Shown in pieces: positions 1 to 7,576 of a stretch of DNA of 19,179 nucleotides. The notes beneath the pieces were generated by a model. The model did not search any database and was not told where the DNA came from. It saw only the letters and a program-made list of their open reading frames with translations. The stretch spans positions 1-19,179 of the forward strand of contig QMKT01000009.1 in the NCBI GenBank assembly GCA_003646505.1. The letters are read 5' to 3'. A program made the translations under genes and the position numbers. The stretch comes from Campylobacterota bacterium. GTDB taxonomy: Bacteria > Campylobacterota > Campylobacteria > Campylobacterales > Sulfurovaceae. Numbering within the stretch: the stretch's first letter is position 1; the number at the start of each line of letters is the position of its first letter.

Positions 1-70
1 AATAGAAAAAAAGAGATGGGGTTTTGATTGATAGGATGTTATTGAAGCAAAGCTCCCATAACTAAGCAAA

Positions 71-112
71 CGCTGAGTTTTCTCAGCGAAATGCTCACGA
101 GATTAATCTCGT
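71..112 (+). repeat. Double-hairpin element, copy A1
   Basis: A perfect 7-bp stem with a TTTT loop (71-88, CGCTGAG/CTCAGCG) is followed by a perfect 16-bp palindrome at 97-112 (ACGAGATTAATCTCGT). The stretch 82-97 (CTCAGCG, four bases, GCTCA) recurs at 6363-6378 in the leuD-leuB gap, where it again runs into a perfect 16-bp palindrome of different sequence. The element lies 12 bases past the ppa stop codon, so it may also act as the 3' end structure of the ppa mRNA. I see no gene in bases 1-124; any gene to the left is outside the window. Confidence 0.7.
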
Positions 113-124
113 AGGAATCAGATA

Positions 125-643
125 CTATTTGTAGTTTTTGATCGCTTTGTCCAAGATCGCTGTTGCCGCTGCTTTGTCTTTAAACCCAGATACTTTTACC
201 CATTTGTTAGGCTCAAGCATTTTGTATGTTTCAAAGAAGTTCTTGATACGGTTAAGTGTATGCTCCGGTACATCACCCAGATCATTGATGTTTGCATAAG
301 TAGGGTCGATTTTTACTGTAGGTACAGCGATGAGTTTTTCATCTCCACCAGATTCATCTTCTGTCATAAGTACACCAACAAGTCTACATTTTATGTATGA
401 ACCTGCTTGCAGCGGGTAGTCACAAAGTACAAGTATGTCAGCCGGGTCACCATCATCTGAAAGTGTATTTGCTACAAAACCGTAGTTTGCAGGGTAGTGC
501 ATAGCTGAGTAAAGTACTCTGTCTACTTCAACTGCACCTGAGTCTTTGTCAATTTCATATTTGATAGCTGAATTAAGTGGAACCTCGATGATCGCTTTTA
601 CAGCATCAGGATTTTCGCCATGTCCGATTTTAGTAATATCCAT
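125..643 (-). CDS. ppa: Inorganic pyrophosphatase (family I)
   Basis: Soluble cytoplasmic family I pyrophosphatase, which hydrolyses PPi to two phosphates and so drives nucleic acid, aminoacyl-tRNA and amino acid synthesis forward. The 172-aa length is normal for the bacterial hexameric enzyme. The family signature DGDPADILV lies at residues 64-72 and supplies the metal-binding aspartates D64, D66 and D69. D96 and D101 match the other two metal aspartates, and E20, K28, R42 and Y54 match active-site positions of the E. coli enzyme. The ATG is preceded by GGAG at normal spacing. The gene is transcribed alone, divergent from the ytfJ-like gene, with a TAAAAT -10 candidate about 30 bases upstream. 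No active-site residue is missing. The assignment is firm. Confidence 0.97.
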   Translation of the reverse strand: MDITKIGHGENPDAVKAIIEVPLNSAIKYEIDKDSGAVEVDRVLYSAMHYPANYGFVANTLSDDGDPADILVLCDYPLQAGSYIKCRLVGVLMTEDESGGDEKLIAVPTVKIDPTYANINDLGDVPEHTLNRIKNFFETYKMLEPNKWVKVSGFKDKAAATAILDKAIKNYK

Positions 644-673
644 TTGAATATCTCCATTCGTTAAATTTTGCAG

Positions 674-679
674 ATTTTA
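674..679 (-). promoter_or_regulatory. Putative -10 box of ppa
   Basis: TAAAAT read on the minus strand, 30 bases upstream of the ppa ATG, leaves a leader of about 24 bases that contains the GGAG ribosome binding site. No convincing -35 is seen, as is usual for sigma-70 promoters of this phylum. Confidence 0.5.
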
Positions 680-688
680 ACATAAATA

Positions 689-717
689 TGATAAATAGAA
701 CCCTCTATCATTTATCA
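689..717. promoter_or_regulatory. 8-bp inverted repeat between ppa and ytfJ-like gene
   Basis: TGATAAAT (689-696) and ATTTATCA (710-717) form a perfect 8-bp inverted repeat with a 13-base centre. It sits in the 120-bp divergent gap, just upstream of the ppa -10 candidate. It could be an operator for a dimeric regulator or a chance AT-rich match; nothing else in the sequence decides this. Confidence 0.3.
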
Positions 718-763
718 AATCATGGTACTATCATAGAGTAGAATATTATACAGGGAGTATAGA

Positions 764-1276
764 ATGAAAAAGATTCTTTTAGGGTTCTTATTGTTATGGG
801 GACAGAGTATGGCTTTAGAGATTGGTAACGTGCCAAGTAACGTAGTGCTAGAGGGTAAAAATGGTGGTAAAACTGATGGAACAGCATGGGACTCTTCTAT
901 GCTTAAAGGAAAGATATATACTTTGTTTTATGTAGATCCGGATGAAAGAGATCTAAATAATGGTCTGGCAGATGCATTGAAAGCTAAAAAATTTGATAGA
1001 AAAAAAGTCAACTCTGTAGCCATAGTCAATCTTCCAGCTACCTGGCTCCCTAATGTTATCATTGAATCTAAACTCAAAGCAAAGCAAAAGAAGTTTCCTC
1101 ATACTATTTATGTCAAAGATAAGAAAAAAGTTTTAGTTAAACAATGGAATCTTGAAGATGATAATTCTGATATTTTGATTTTTAACAAAGAAGGGAAATT
1201 GATCTATAAGAAGTTTGGAAAAGTATCCAAAACAGAGATAGCTGAAGTGATGCAACTTATTGAAAAAAACCTCTAA
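764..1276 (+). CDS. YtfJ-family periplasmic thioredoxin-fold protein
   Basis: 170-aa exported protein. Residues 1-18 form a Sec signal peptide (MKK, hydrophobic run, then SMA before LEIG). The mature part aligns along its length with E. coli YtfJ as I remember it: an early W with LKGK, a middle 'VAIVNLPATWLPNVIIESKLKAKQ' type block, the K-x-W-x-L-E-D-D-x-S-D-I-L-I-F-N-K-E-G-K block (about 127-147), and a C-terminal VMQLIEK helix. The family has a thioredoxin-like fold but no CxxC pair, and this protein has no cysteine, so disulfide chemistry is unlikely. The biochemical role is unknown. GGGAG precedes the ATG at good spacing. It is a single gene ending 9 bases from the convergent tapT stop. 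Confidence 0.78.
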   Translation: MKKILLGFLLLWGQSMALEIGNVPSNVVLEGKNGGKTDGTAWDSSMLKGKIYTLFYVDPDERDLNNGLADALKAKKFDRKKVNSVAIVNLPATWLPNVIIESKLKAKQKKFPHTIYVKDKKKVLVKQWNLEDDNSDILIFNKEGKLIYKKFGKVSKTEIAEVMQLIEKNL

Positions 1277-1285
1277 CAGGGTTCA

Positions 1286-1894
1286 TTATTCACATGAGAG
1301 TTGGTACTCTACCATTTTCTCAAAGGGTAATAAAAAGTGATCTAATTTTTGATGTGTTATATGTTCGATCTTGTGAGTATTAAGAAGGTTCAATACACAT
1401 AAAGTAGACTCCATGGTACTTAAGCAGTACGCTTTAGGTTGTTGCTTGAAAGTGAATTTTGATATTTCTGTATGGGTGAAACTGACTTTTTGTAAAGCAT
1501 CTATATTGGGACTTGCTCTTAAGATGGCTCTTGAACAGGGCCAGGTGGAGTCTATGAGAAAAATAACTGTATTTTTTTTCTCTTCTCCTATAGCTTCTTC
1601 ATTGAGATTGATACTGTTTTCATGTGGATAGAGGCTATAACAGAGATTGAACGGATCGTTTATGATGGTATTGATGGCTGTATGTTTTGTAAAATCAATA
1701 CCCACATGTATCTCACAATTTGCTAAAGACAAGTGCGTAAAATGGCCAGTACCATTTTTGGTTTTTCTAAACTCTTTGGGATGCATCAAGATGATAAACC
1801 GTGTAGTAGTTTCTATGGGTGTGATGTACTCACACATACATGAACTTTGGGGACGATAGCAGCTGTAACAGATGCTACGGTTATTTCTCATCAT
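1286..1894 (-). CDS. tapT: tRNA-uridine aminocarboxypropyltransferase (DTW domain)
   Basis: DTW-domain protein of the TapT/YfiP family, which transfers the 3-amino-3-carboxypropyl group of S-adenosylmethionine to a uridine of tRNA (acp3U47 in E. coli). The hallmark DSTW lies at about residues 115-118. An N-terminal cysteine cluster (C9, C12, C19, C21, around RPQSSCMC) fits the zinc-like motif of the family. The 202-aa length is normal. I start at the ATG at 1894, the first of two adjacent ATGs; a TTG one codon upstream is less likely. No Shine-Dalgarno is seen. The start lies inside the last codons of the MFS gene (14-base overlap), so translational coupling is likely. It is the last gene of the rpoD operon. 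Target tRNA and position are inferred from the family. Confidence 0.85.
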   Translation of the reverse strand: MMRNNRSICYSCYRPQSSCMCEYITPIETTTRFIILMHPKEFRKTKNGTGHFTHLSLANCEIHVGIDFTKHTAINTIINDPFNLCYSLYPHENSINLNEEAIGEEKKNTVIFLIDSTWPCSRAILRASPNIDALQKVSFTHTEISKFTFKQQPKAYCLSTMESTLCVLNLLNTHKIEHITHQKLDHFLLPFEKMVEYQLSCE

Positions 1895-3077
1895 CAATGT
1901 ACTGCTTTTTAAACCATAAATAATACCCGGCTACTACAAAAAAACCAAGACCCAGAGTAAATGTGATCCCTTCCAGAGAGAGGCCCCATTTTGACGCATA
2001 TCCTATGAAAAGTGCAGTGGTTACATTGGAGAGCATAAAGAACATGTCATTATAAGAAATGACTCTCCCCATATATTTTGTTTCGGTCTCTTCTTGTATG
2101 AGTAAGTAAGTGTATGACCAGAGTGTGGTGATAAAAAAACCGGTGATAAAAAGACCAACAAGTGCAAAGTAAAAGTTGTATTCAAGTTGAGACCAAAGGA
2201 TGATCCCTATACCCTGAAGTATGAAAAAATAGTGAAGATTATCTTTTGAAATGATTTTTGAGATAAAAAATGGTCCGATCATTAGCCCCAGCGCTCTGGT
2301 GGCATTCATCCAGCCGATGGCAAGTGGTACAGCGATAATCGATTTATATTCAAAGTCTGCAAGTAGAGTGATGAGAGCATCAAAAGAGGTAAGTCCTATA
2401 GCAGCGTGCAGTAAGATGAGATGTAGTATTTTTTTCTGTGATTTTAAATAGTTAAATCCACTTTTTAACATTTCAAAATTTGACTCTGTATGGGTTATCT
2501 TTTCAATAGATATTTTAAGACCGATAAGCAAAAGAACAGCAACAGCGTAAAATAAGGCATCTATAGCAAAGGCCATGTCAAAACCTACGTAGTAAGTCAC
2601 TAACCCGCCAACAGCCATACCAAGTGCATAGCAGAGTGACCATATTACAGAGTGGATCTCATTAGTATTTTTAAGCATCTCTCCTGAGACAAGTTTGGGG
2701 AAAAGTGCCATTTCTGCAGAGAAGAGCATGGAAGCTGCAGAAGAGCGGATAAATATGAGTAACATGAGTACCCATACATACTTCAATGAATTAATAAAAA
2801 TAAACCCAAGTGTCATGGATATCTCCACTAAAAGCAGTATGCTCATAAGCTTTTTAAACTCTATTTTATCGATGATAAGGCCAATGACAGGTGCCAAAAC
2901 AACAGCTGGTAACATGGCCATCGTTGCGGTTAATGCTATCATGATCTCATCTGCGCCAAAAGAGACGATCATAGAAAAGATCGCTACCTGGGAAAACCAT
3001 GTACCAAAGTATGAAATGAACTGTATGAGCGAGAGTCGTCTAATGACGGGGTGTTTTAGAGTATCTAAATAGGTCAA
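1881..3077 (-). CDS. Major facilitator superfamily transporter
   Basis: 398-aa polytopic inner-membrane protein with about 12 hydrophobic segments. It begins with an amphipathic stretch and 'LSLIQFISYFGTWFSQVAIFSMIV', then the characteristic loop 2-3 basic motif (GLIIDKIEFKKL, about 66-77). This pattern fits the MFS_3/EntS-like group of exporters. The substrate cannot be read from sequence. The start codon is TTG at 3077, 2 bases after the stop of the upstream gene and with GAGG about 8 bases upstream; no nearby in-frame ATG would keep the first membrane helix. Its 3' end overlaps tapT. It shares an operon with rpoD, the CinA-like gene and tapT, which suggests constitutive low-level expression and gives no hint of cargo. 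Confidence 0.88.
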   Translation of the reverse strand: MTYLDTLKHPVIRRLSLIQFISYFGTWFSQVAIFSMIVSFGADEIMIALTATMAMLPAVVLAPVIGLIIDKIEFKKLMSILLLVEISMTLGFIFINSLKYVWVLMLLIFIRSSAASMLFSAEMALFPKLVSGEMLKNTNEIHSVIWSLCYALGMAVGGLVTYYVGFDMAFAIDALFYAVAVLLLIGLKISIEKITHTESNFEMLKSGFNYLKSQKKILHLILLHAAIGLTSFDALITLLADFEYKSIIAVPLAIGWMNATRALGLMIGPFFISKIISKDNLHYFFILQGIGIILWSQLEYNFYFALVGLFITGFFITTLWSYTYLLIQEETETKYMGRVISYNDMFFMLSNVTTALFIGYASKWGLSLEGITFTLGLGFFVVAGYYLWFKKQYIDDEK

Positions 3078-3079
3078 AC

Positions 3080-3829
3080 TTATACCTCATCTACTAAAGC
3101 GTAGACTATATTTTTTTCTTTCAGTACTTGTATATACATGTCAAATGCTTCATGGCTAAGGGCTTGGTCATGTGAAGCCACAGAGATAGTCACTTTCCAT
3201 CCACCACGATAGAGTTTAGGGAGAGAGGAAAACTCTACTTCTTCTGGCATATTTTCCATCACTTCGATGAATTCATTTTCTTTGCATAAAGCAGTAAAAG
3301 TATGTCGATAGTGTTCTTTTTTTACGGGAATAAGTTTTTCCAGTATCTTTTCGACCATGGGGTGGCCCATCTCTGGAAAACCAGGCATAAAGTAGTAACG
3401 TTCATCCAGACTAAATGCAGGCATTTTGTTTACAGGATTATATAATAGGTTTGCATTTTTAGGTAACTCAGCCATTACGATGGGGTGAGGGTAGGCATTG
3501 TTTCCTAGTTTCTCTTCTATAATTTGTTTGGCTTCTTGATGTGTATAAAGTATGCCATCACGTAGAGCTATTGCTGCACATTGACGAGTATGATCATCAG
3601 GTGTAGAACCTATGCCACCAAAAGAGAACAGTACAGGGTTAGCTTGGGATGCAATAAATTTAATGGTTTGTATGATTAGATCAGGATCATCTTCTATGAT
3701 GAAGGACCCTGTAAGTTTATGACCTTTATCTGCCAATACTTTGGAAACAAAGTCAAAGTGTGCATCTGTTCTTCGGCGGTTAAGTATTTCCGTGCCTATG
3801 ATGAGAGCAAAGAATTTATGTTCCGACAT
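3080..3829 (-). CDS. MoCF/CinA-like molybdopterin-binding domain protein
   Basis: 249-aa protein whose first half matches the MoCF (molybdopterin-binding) domain found at the N terminus of CinA (COG1058 type): 'ALIIGTEILNRRRTDAHF' near the start and GGIGSTPDD at 71-79, equivalent to the GGLGPTxDD motif. The C-terminal nicotinamide-nucleotide amidase domain of full CinA (PncC) is absent, so this is the short form. In CinA the equivalent domain carries ADP-ribose pyrophosphatase activity; whether this short protein does is unknown. Older names such as 'competence/damage-inducible protein A' should not be taken as function. It starts 2 bases after the rpoD stop and ends 2 bases before the MFS start, so it is certainly co-transcribed. 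The Shine-Dalgarno is weak (GAAGAG). Confidence 0.85.
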   Translation of the reverse strand: MSEHKFFALIIGTEILNRRRTDAHFDFVSKVLADKGHKLTGSFIIEDDPDLIIQTIKFIASQANPVLFSFGGIGSTPDDHTRQCAAIALRDGILYTHQEAKQIIEEKLGNNAYPHPIVMAELPKNANLLYNPVNKMPAFSLDERYYFMPGFPEMGHPMVEKILEKLIPVKKEHYRHTFTALCKENEFIEVMENMPEEVEFSSLPKLYRGGWKVTISVASHDQALSHEAFDMYIQVLKEKNIVYALVDEV

Positions 3830-3831
3830 TG

Positions 3832-5682
3832 TTACTCTTCGATATAGTTTTTAAGTTTACGTCCTACTTTAGGGTGTTTAAGTTTTTTGATAGCTGAAGA
3901 TTCTATCTGTCTTACTCTTTCACGTGTCACAGAAAGTTCTTTACCGATCTCTTCAAGTGTTCTGTCACTTTCGTCTTCAAGAAGACCAAAACGCATACGG
4001 ATAACAGCTTTTTCTCTTTCATTAAGTTGATCAAGTACTTCATCTATTTGGTTGTTCAAGTCATCTTTTAGTACAGCATCTGTGGGACTTAAAGTAGTTT
4101 TGTCTTCAATGAAGTCTCCAAATCTACCATCATCTTCATCCCCAACCGGTGTTTCAAGCGAAACTGGCTCTTTGGTGATCTTGATAACATTTTTCACTTT
4201 ATCTACAGACAGTCCTACTTCTTCTGCGATTGTATCAAGGTCTGGCTCTTTTCCTTCTTCTTGAAGGTGTTTTCTAATGATCTTGTTGATACGGTTGATC
4301 GTCTCGATCATGTGAATAGGGATACGGATCGTACGTGCCTGATCTGCAATAGCTCTTGAGATAGCCTGACGGATCCACCATGTCGCGTATGTAGAGAATT
4401 TATATCCTTTCTCATACTCAAACTTATCAACAGCTTTCATCAGACCGATGTTTCCTTCTTGAATGAGGTCAAGGAAAGGAAGTCCTCTGTTTGTATAACG
4501 CTTAGCGATAGATACAACCAGTCTAAGGTTTGATTTTGCCATACGTGTTTTTGCCACTTCTGATTTTGCTTTACCTTGACGTATCTGTCCTAGGATCTCT
4601 TGTAGTTTTTCTTCTGAAAGGTCAAATCCACCTTTACTGGCTTCCCTTGTTTCAAACAGTTTTTTGATCTCAACATAAGTACTTACCATCGTTGTCTCTG
4701 GTGCGACATCAATAATGTCATCTTTGTCCATATTAATGATATTAGCAAGTAGTTTTTGGTGATTTTCTTTGAGCATATTATTAAAGAGTGGGAGTTTATA
4801 TTCTAATCGTTTTAATTCTTTATCAAAACTGTCATCACTTTTGAGTGCAGTTTCCATTGCTTTTACAAGCTCATTGATAAGTTTTGAAGTTGGCCCAAGG
4901 TTAAGAAGTGCGGCCTTGAGTAACTCTTTTTTAAATGCAATTTTAAGACGTTCATGAATCACTTTCACTGCATCCGTTTCATTCTCCATAAAGGTATCAA
5001 GATCATCACGTGCTTTCATCCACTCTTTTTTAGCTTTTTCAAGATGCTTAAAACTATCAACAACCTGTTTCACTCTTTTGTCATCTTTAGGGACACTTTT
5101 TGCATCAGTAGAGTCATCAGCGTCCGAAGAGTCATCAGAATCATCCTTTTTGTCATCTTCAAAACTTTTGAAAAGTTCTTTTACACGTCTTTCACGGTTG
5201 AGTAAAGGCTCTTTATAGTTTAAAATATATCCAATAAGGTAAGGGACAGAACAGATAGCATCAATAATGATGTCTTCACCTTCTTCAATACGCATAGAAA
5301 GATCAACTTCTTCTTCTTTTGTAAGAAGAGGAATTTTACCCATTTCACGCAAGTACATTCTTACCGGAGAATCAGAACGACTCCACTCTAAGAGTTCTTT
5401 TTCTTTATGAAGATCAAATTCATCTTCACTGTCACCATCTAAGAGTTTCTTTCTTATGTCATCTCGTCTTTTTGCTTCTTTTGCCGCAAGAAGTTTTGAA
5501 TATTCTGAAGCAGAATGAATTTCTATCTTTGCGTCAGATGAAAGTTTGTGAATTTTTTTTGCTTGTGCCGCAGTAGGCTGTTTCGTAAATTCTTTAGCAA
5601 TATTTTCAAATGTGACTACGTCACCTTTTTTTCTAGACTTAAATAACGCTTCTATACTTTTCATGCTGTCTTTTGTTGCCAT
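3832..5682 (-). CDS. rpoD: RNA polymerase primary sigma factor RpoD (sigma-70)
   Basis: 616-aa housekeeping sigma factor. Region 1.1 is at about 1-90 and region 1.2 at 101-135 ([12 protein letters not shown]). A long non-conserved insert follows (about 136-375) with a strikingly acidic Asp/Ser-rich patch at 176-195. Region 2 is at about 379-450 ([42 protein letters not shown]), region 3 at 455-535, and region 4 with its helix-turn-helix at 545-605 ([19 protein letters not shown]). The order and length are those of primary sigma factors of the phylum; alternative sigmas lack the insert. AAGGA precedes the ATG. The gene heads an operon with the CinA-like, MFS and tapT genes, and is divergent from leuD behind its own TATAAT promoter. 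Confidence 0.98.
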   Translation of the reverse strand: MATKDSMKSIEALFKSRKKGDVVTFENIAKEFTKQPTAAQAKKIHKLSSDAKIEIHSASEYSKLLAAKEAKRRDDIRKKLLDGDSEDEFDLHKEKELLEWSRSDSPVRMYLREMGKIPLLTKEEEVDLSMRIEEGEDIIIDAICSVPYLIGYILNYKEPLLNRERRVKELFKSFEDDKKDDSDDSSDADDSTDAKSVPKDDKRVKQVVDSFKHLEKAKKEWMKARDDLDTFMENETDAVKVIHERLKIAFKKELLKAALLNLGPTSKLINELVKAMETALKSDDSFDKELKRLEYKLPLFNNMLKENHQKLLANIINMDKDDIIDVAPETTMVSTYVEIKKLFETREASKGGFDLSEEKLQEILGQIRQGKAKSEVAKTRMAKSNLRLVVSIAKRYTNRGLPFLDLIQEGNIGLMKAVDKFEYEKGYKFSTYATWWIRQAISRAIADQARTIRIPIHMIETINRINKIIRKHLQEEGKEPDLDTIAEEVGLSVDKVKNVIKITKEPVSLETPVGDEDDGRFGDFIEDKTTLSPTDAVLKDDLNNQIDEVLDQLNEREKAVIRMRFGLLEDESDRTLEEIGKELSVTRERVRQIESSAIKKLKHPKVGRKLKNYIEE

Positions 5683-5730
5683 ATAAATCCTTGATAATGT
5701 GAGAGAATACCTCAGTAATAATTAAGGTGG

Positions 5731-5736
5731 ATTATA
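5731..5736 (-). promoter_or_regulatory. Putative -10 box of the rpoD operon
   Basis: TATAAT read on the minus strand, preceded by CGG in that direction, 48 bases upstream of the rpoD ATG. It is a consensus match with no clear -35. Confidence 0.65.
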
Positions 5737-5789
5737 CCGAAATTGTATTAGAAATGGGTGTAAAATTTGGTAAATTTTATTTTTTTAGC

Positions 5790-5795
5790 TATAAT
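5790..5795 (+). promoter_or_regulatory. Putative -10 box of leuD-leuB
   Basis: TATAAT on the plus strand after a T-rich stretch (about 5774-5787), the usual form of a Campylobacterota sigma-70 promoter. It lies about 41-47 bases upstream of the leuD start. I see no leader peptide or T-box in the short leader. Confidence 0.65.
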
Positions 5796-5836
5796 CGCGA
5801 AAATTTATTAGGCTTTAGGGCTCTTATTTAAAAGGA

Positions 5837-6337
5837 ATGACTTTGCAAGGTAAAGTTTGGAAATTTGGTGACAATATAGATACAGATTTGATTATCGCAG
5901 CAAGATATCTCAATACTAGTGAGCCATCAGAGTTGGCAAAATATGTGATGGAAGATGCAGACCCTGAGTTTGTTTCTAAGATGAGTGAGGGTGATATTAT
6001 TGTTGCGGGTGAAAACTTTGGTTGTGGTTCAAGTCGTGAACATGCTCCTATAGCACTCAAAGCAGCAGGTGTGTCAGCTATTATTGCGCCTACATTTGCA
6101 CGTATTTTTTACAGAAATGCCTTCAATATGGGACTTCCGATCTTTGAGTTGGAAGAATCAGCACAGATAAATGAAGGTGATACAGTAAGAGTGGATATGG
6201 ATGCAGGAGAAGTGATTAATGTTTCTCAAGCTAAAACATATAAATTTGCTCCGATCCCGGAGTTCATGCAAGAATTGGTAGATGCAGGTGGACTGATAGC
6301 ATTTGCAAAAAAAGAACTAGCTAACGAGAACGCATAA
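5837..6337 (+). CDS. leuD: 3-isopropylmalate dehydratase, small subunit
   Basis: Small (swivel-domain) subunit of isopropylmalate isomerase, which with LeuC interconverts 2- and 3-isopropylmalate in leucine synthesis. The 166 aa match the short LeuD form. The aconitase swivel signature GENFGCGSSREHAP is at about 58-71, with 'NIDTDLIIAARYL' near the N terminus and 'IIAPTFARIFYRNAFNMGLP' in the middle. The ATG at 5837 touches the AAGGA (5832-5836) with no spacer. An in-frame TTG two codons later (5843) has an ideal 6-base spacer and may be the true start; function is unaffected. leuB follows after 73 bases. leuC, which carries the 4Fe-4S ligands, is not in the window and must be elsewhere. Confidence 0.95.
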   Translation: MTLQGKVWKFGDNIDTDLIIAARYLNTSEPSELAKYVMEDADPEFVSKMSEGDIIVAGENFGCGSSREHAPIALKAAGVSAIIAPTFARIFYRNAFNMGLPIFELEESAQINEGDTVRVDMDAGEVINVSQAKTYKFAPIPEFMQELVDAGGLIAFAKKELANENA

Positions 6338-6356
6338 AGAGCAAAACTCTCTACAC

Positions 6357-6393
6357 GCTATCCTCAGCGGATGGCTCACACGACTAGTCGTGT
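6357..6393 (+). repeat. Double-hairpin element, copy A2, between leuD and leuB
   Basis: A 7-bp stem with one G-T wobble (GCTATCC 6357-6363, GGATGGC 6369-6375) is followed by a perfect 16-bp palindrome at 6378-6393 (ACACGACTAGTCGTGT), then ATTTTTA. The core 6363-6378 (CTCAGCG, four bases, GCTCA) matches 82-97 in copy A1 with identical spacing, while the palindrome differs in sequence but stays perfect. It lies inside the leuDB transcript, 7 bases before the leuB ribosome binding site, so it could limit read-through, set message stability or affect leuB translation. Confidence 0.72.
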
Positions 6394-6410
6394 ATTTTTA
6401 AAGGATATAT

Positions 6411-7481
6411 ATGAGTAATAGTTATAAAATTGGTGTCATTAAAGGTGATGGAATTGGTCCTGAGATCATTGATGAAGCAATTAAAGTACTTGATGCAGTG
6501 TCTGTGACACAAGGATTTAACTTAAGATATGAAGAAATGCTTTTAGGTGGTGCAGCTATAGATGAAACAGGTGTACCGTTACCTGATGAGACTATCCAGG
6601 GTGTGCAAAAATGTGACACAGTTCTTTTTGGTGCGATAGGTGGACCAAAATGGGATGGACTTGAAAGACATTTACGTCCGGAGACAGGATTACTTGGACT
6701 ACGTAAAGAGATGGGTACATTTGCAAACCTCAGACCTGCAATGGTGTTTGATGAGCTAGTGAATGCATCGAGTCTTAAACCTGAGGTGATCAAGGGTGTA
6801 GATATTATGGTTGTACGTGAGCTTACAGGTGGTATTTATTTTGGTGAGCCAAGAGAACTTCATGCAGACAAGGCATTTAATACCATGATCTATACAAGAG
6901 AAGAAGTGGTACGCATTGCAGTTGTTGCCTTTGACATCGCGATGAAGCGTAAAAAGCGTCTTTGTTCTGTAGACAAAGCCAACGTACTTGAAGTAAGCCA
7001 GTTCTGGAGAGAGATCGTAGAAGATGTAGCCAAAGATTACCCGGAAGTTGAGCTTTCTCATATGTATGTTGATAATGCTGCAATGCAACTGATCCGTGAT
7101 CCTAAACAATTTGATGTGATCTTGACTGGTAATATCTTTGGAGATATTCTTTCAGATGCAGCATCTATGCTTTCCGGTTCTATCGGACTTCTCCCAAGTG
7201 CAAGTACGGGTAAAGGTGTAGGTTTGTTTGAACCGATCCACGGTTCTGCACCAGACATCACAGGTCAAGGGATCGCTAACCCGTTAGCGACTATCTCTTC
7301 TGCCAGTATGATGCTCCGATATGCTTTAGGTGAAAATGAAGCAGCTGATAAAATAGATGCTGCGATCAAAAAAGCACTCTCTGAGGGATACCGTACGGGT
7401 GACATTGGTGATTATGATGCCAAAGAGATCTGTACTTGTACAGAAATGGGTGATATCATTGCAGAGTATGCCAGTAAATAG
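6411..7481 (+). CDS. leuB: 3-isopropylmalate dehydrogenase
   Basis: NAD-dependent oxidative decarboxylation of 3-isopropylmalate, the last committed step before transamination to leucine. The protein has 356 aa, normal for the family. Visible active-site elements are R98, R108 and R136 (substrate carboxylates), Y143 (GIYFGEPRE) and K189 (VDKAN), plus metal aspartates D221, D245 and D249 within [20 protein letters not shown]. The cofactor-binding loop [14 protein letters not shown] is at about 278-291 and is of the NAD-preferring type. AAAGGA is 6 bases before the ATG. It forms a pair with leuD, separated by a structured 73-base gap. A short hairpin follows the stop codon. It is distinguished from isocitrate or tartrate dehydrogenases by its length and the [12 protein letters not shown] segment. 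Confidence 0.97.
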   Translation: MSNSYKIGVIKGDGIGPEIIDEAIKVLDAVSVTQGFNLRYEEMLLGGAAIDETGVPLPDETIQGVQKCDTVLFGAIGGPKWDGLERHLRPETGLLGLRKEMGTFANLRPAMVFDELVNASSLKPEVIKGVDIMVVRELTGGIYFGEPRELHADKAFNTMIYTREEVVRIAVVAFDIAMKRKKRLCSVDKANVLEVSQFWREIVEDVAKDYPEVELSHMYVDNAAMQLIRDPKQFDVILTGNIFGDILSDAASMLSGSIGLLPSASTGKGVGLFEPIHGSAPDITGQGIANPLATISSASMMLRYALGENEAADKIDAAIKKALSEGYRTGDIGDYDAKEICTCTEMGDIIAEYASK

Positions 7482-7485
7482 AACG

Positions 7486-7507
7486 ATGGTAGGGAGAATC
7501 CTACCAT
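7486..7507 (+). terminator. Hairpin after leuB (weak terminator)
   Basis: ATGGTAGG (7486-7493) pairs perfectly with CCTACCAT (7500-7507) around a 6-base loop, starting 5 bases after the leuB stop. There is no real T-run afterwards (TTACTTAGG), so termination may be partial. Confidence 0.5.
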
Positions 7508-7539
7508 TTACTTAGGTCACAATTTTAACTTTTAAATGC

Positions 7540-7545
7540 TATGAT
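7540..7545 (+). promoter_or_regulatory. Putative -10 box of cca
   Basis: TATGAT, 31 bases upstream of the cca ATG and downstream of the leuB hairpin. Confidence 0.4.
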
Positions 7546-7576
7546 TGTTTTAAACTAACGATATATAAGGGATGAC

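Noticed and set aside
1569..1578. Run of eight T in tapT and a similar run in rpoD (about 5552-5559) as phase-variation tracts
   Set aside because: Both encode in-frame lysine codons in housekeeping-type genes, and eight bases is short for phase variation; no alternative frame makes sense.
4954..5205. Plus-strand open frames inside rpoD
   Set aside because: They are antisense to the conserved rpoD frame, lack ribosome binding sites and have low-complexity products.
5683..5836. Leucine-responsive attenuator or T-box upstream of leuD
   Set aside because: The leader after the TATAAT box is only about 40 bases, with no Leu-codon leader peptide and no T-box motif.
6422..7261. Several minus-strand open frames inside leuB
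   Set aside because: They are antisense shadows of a fully conserved leuB frame, with no promoter or ribosome binding site and no recognisable product.
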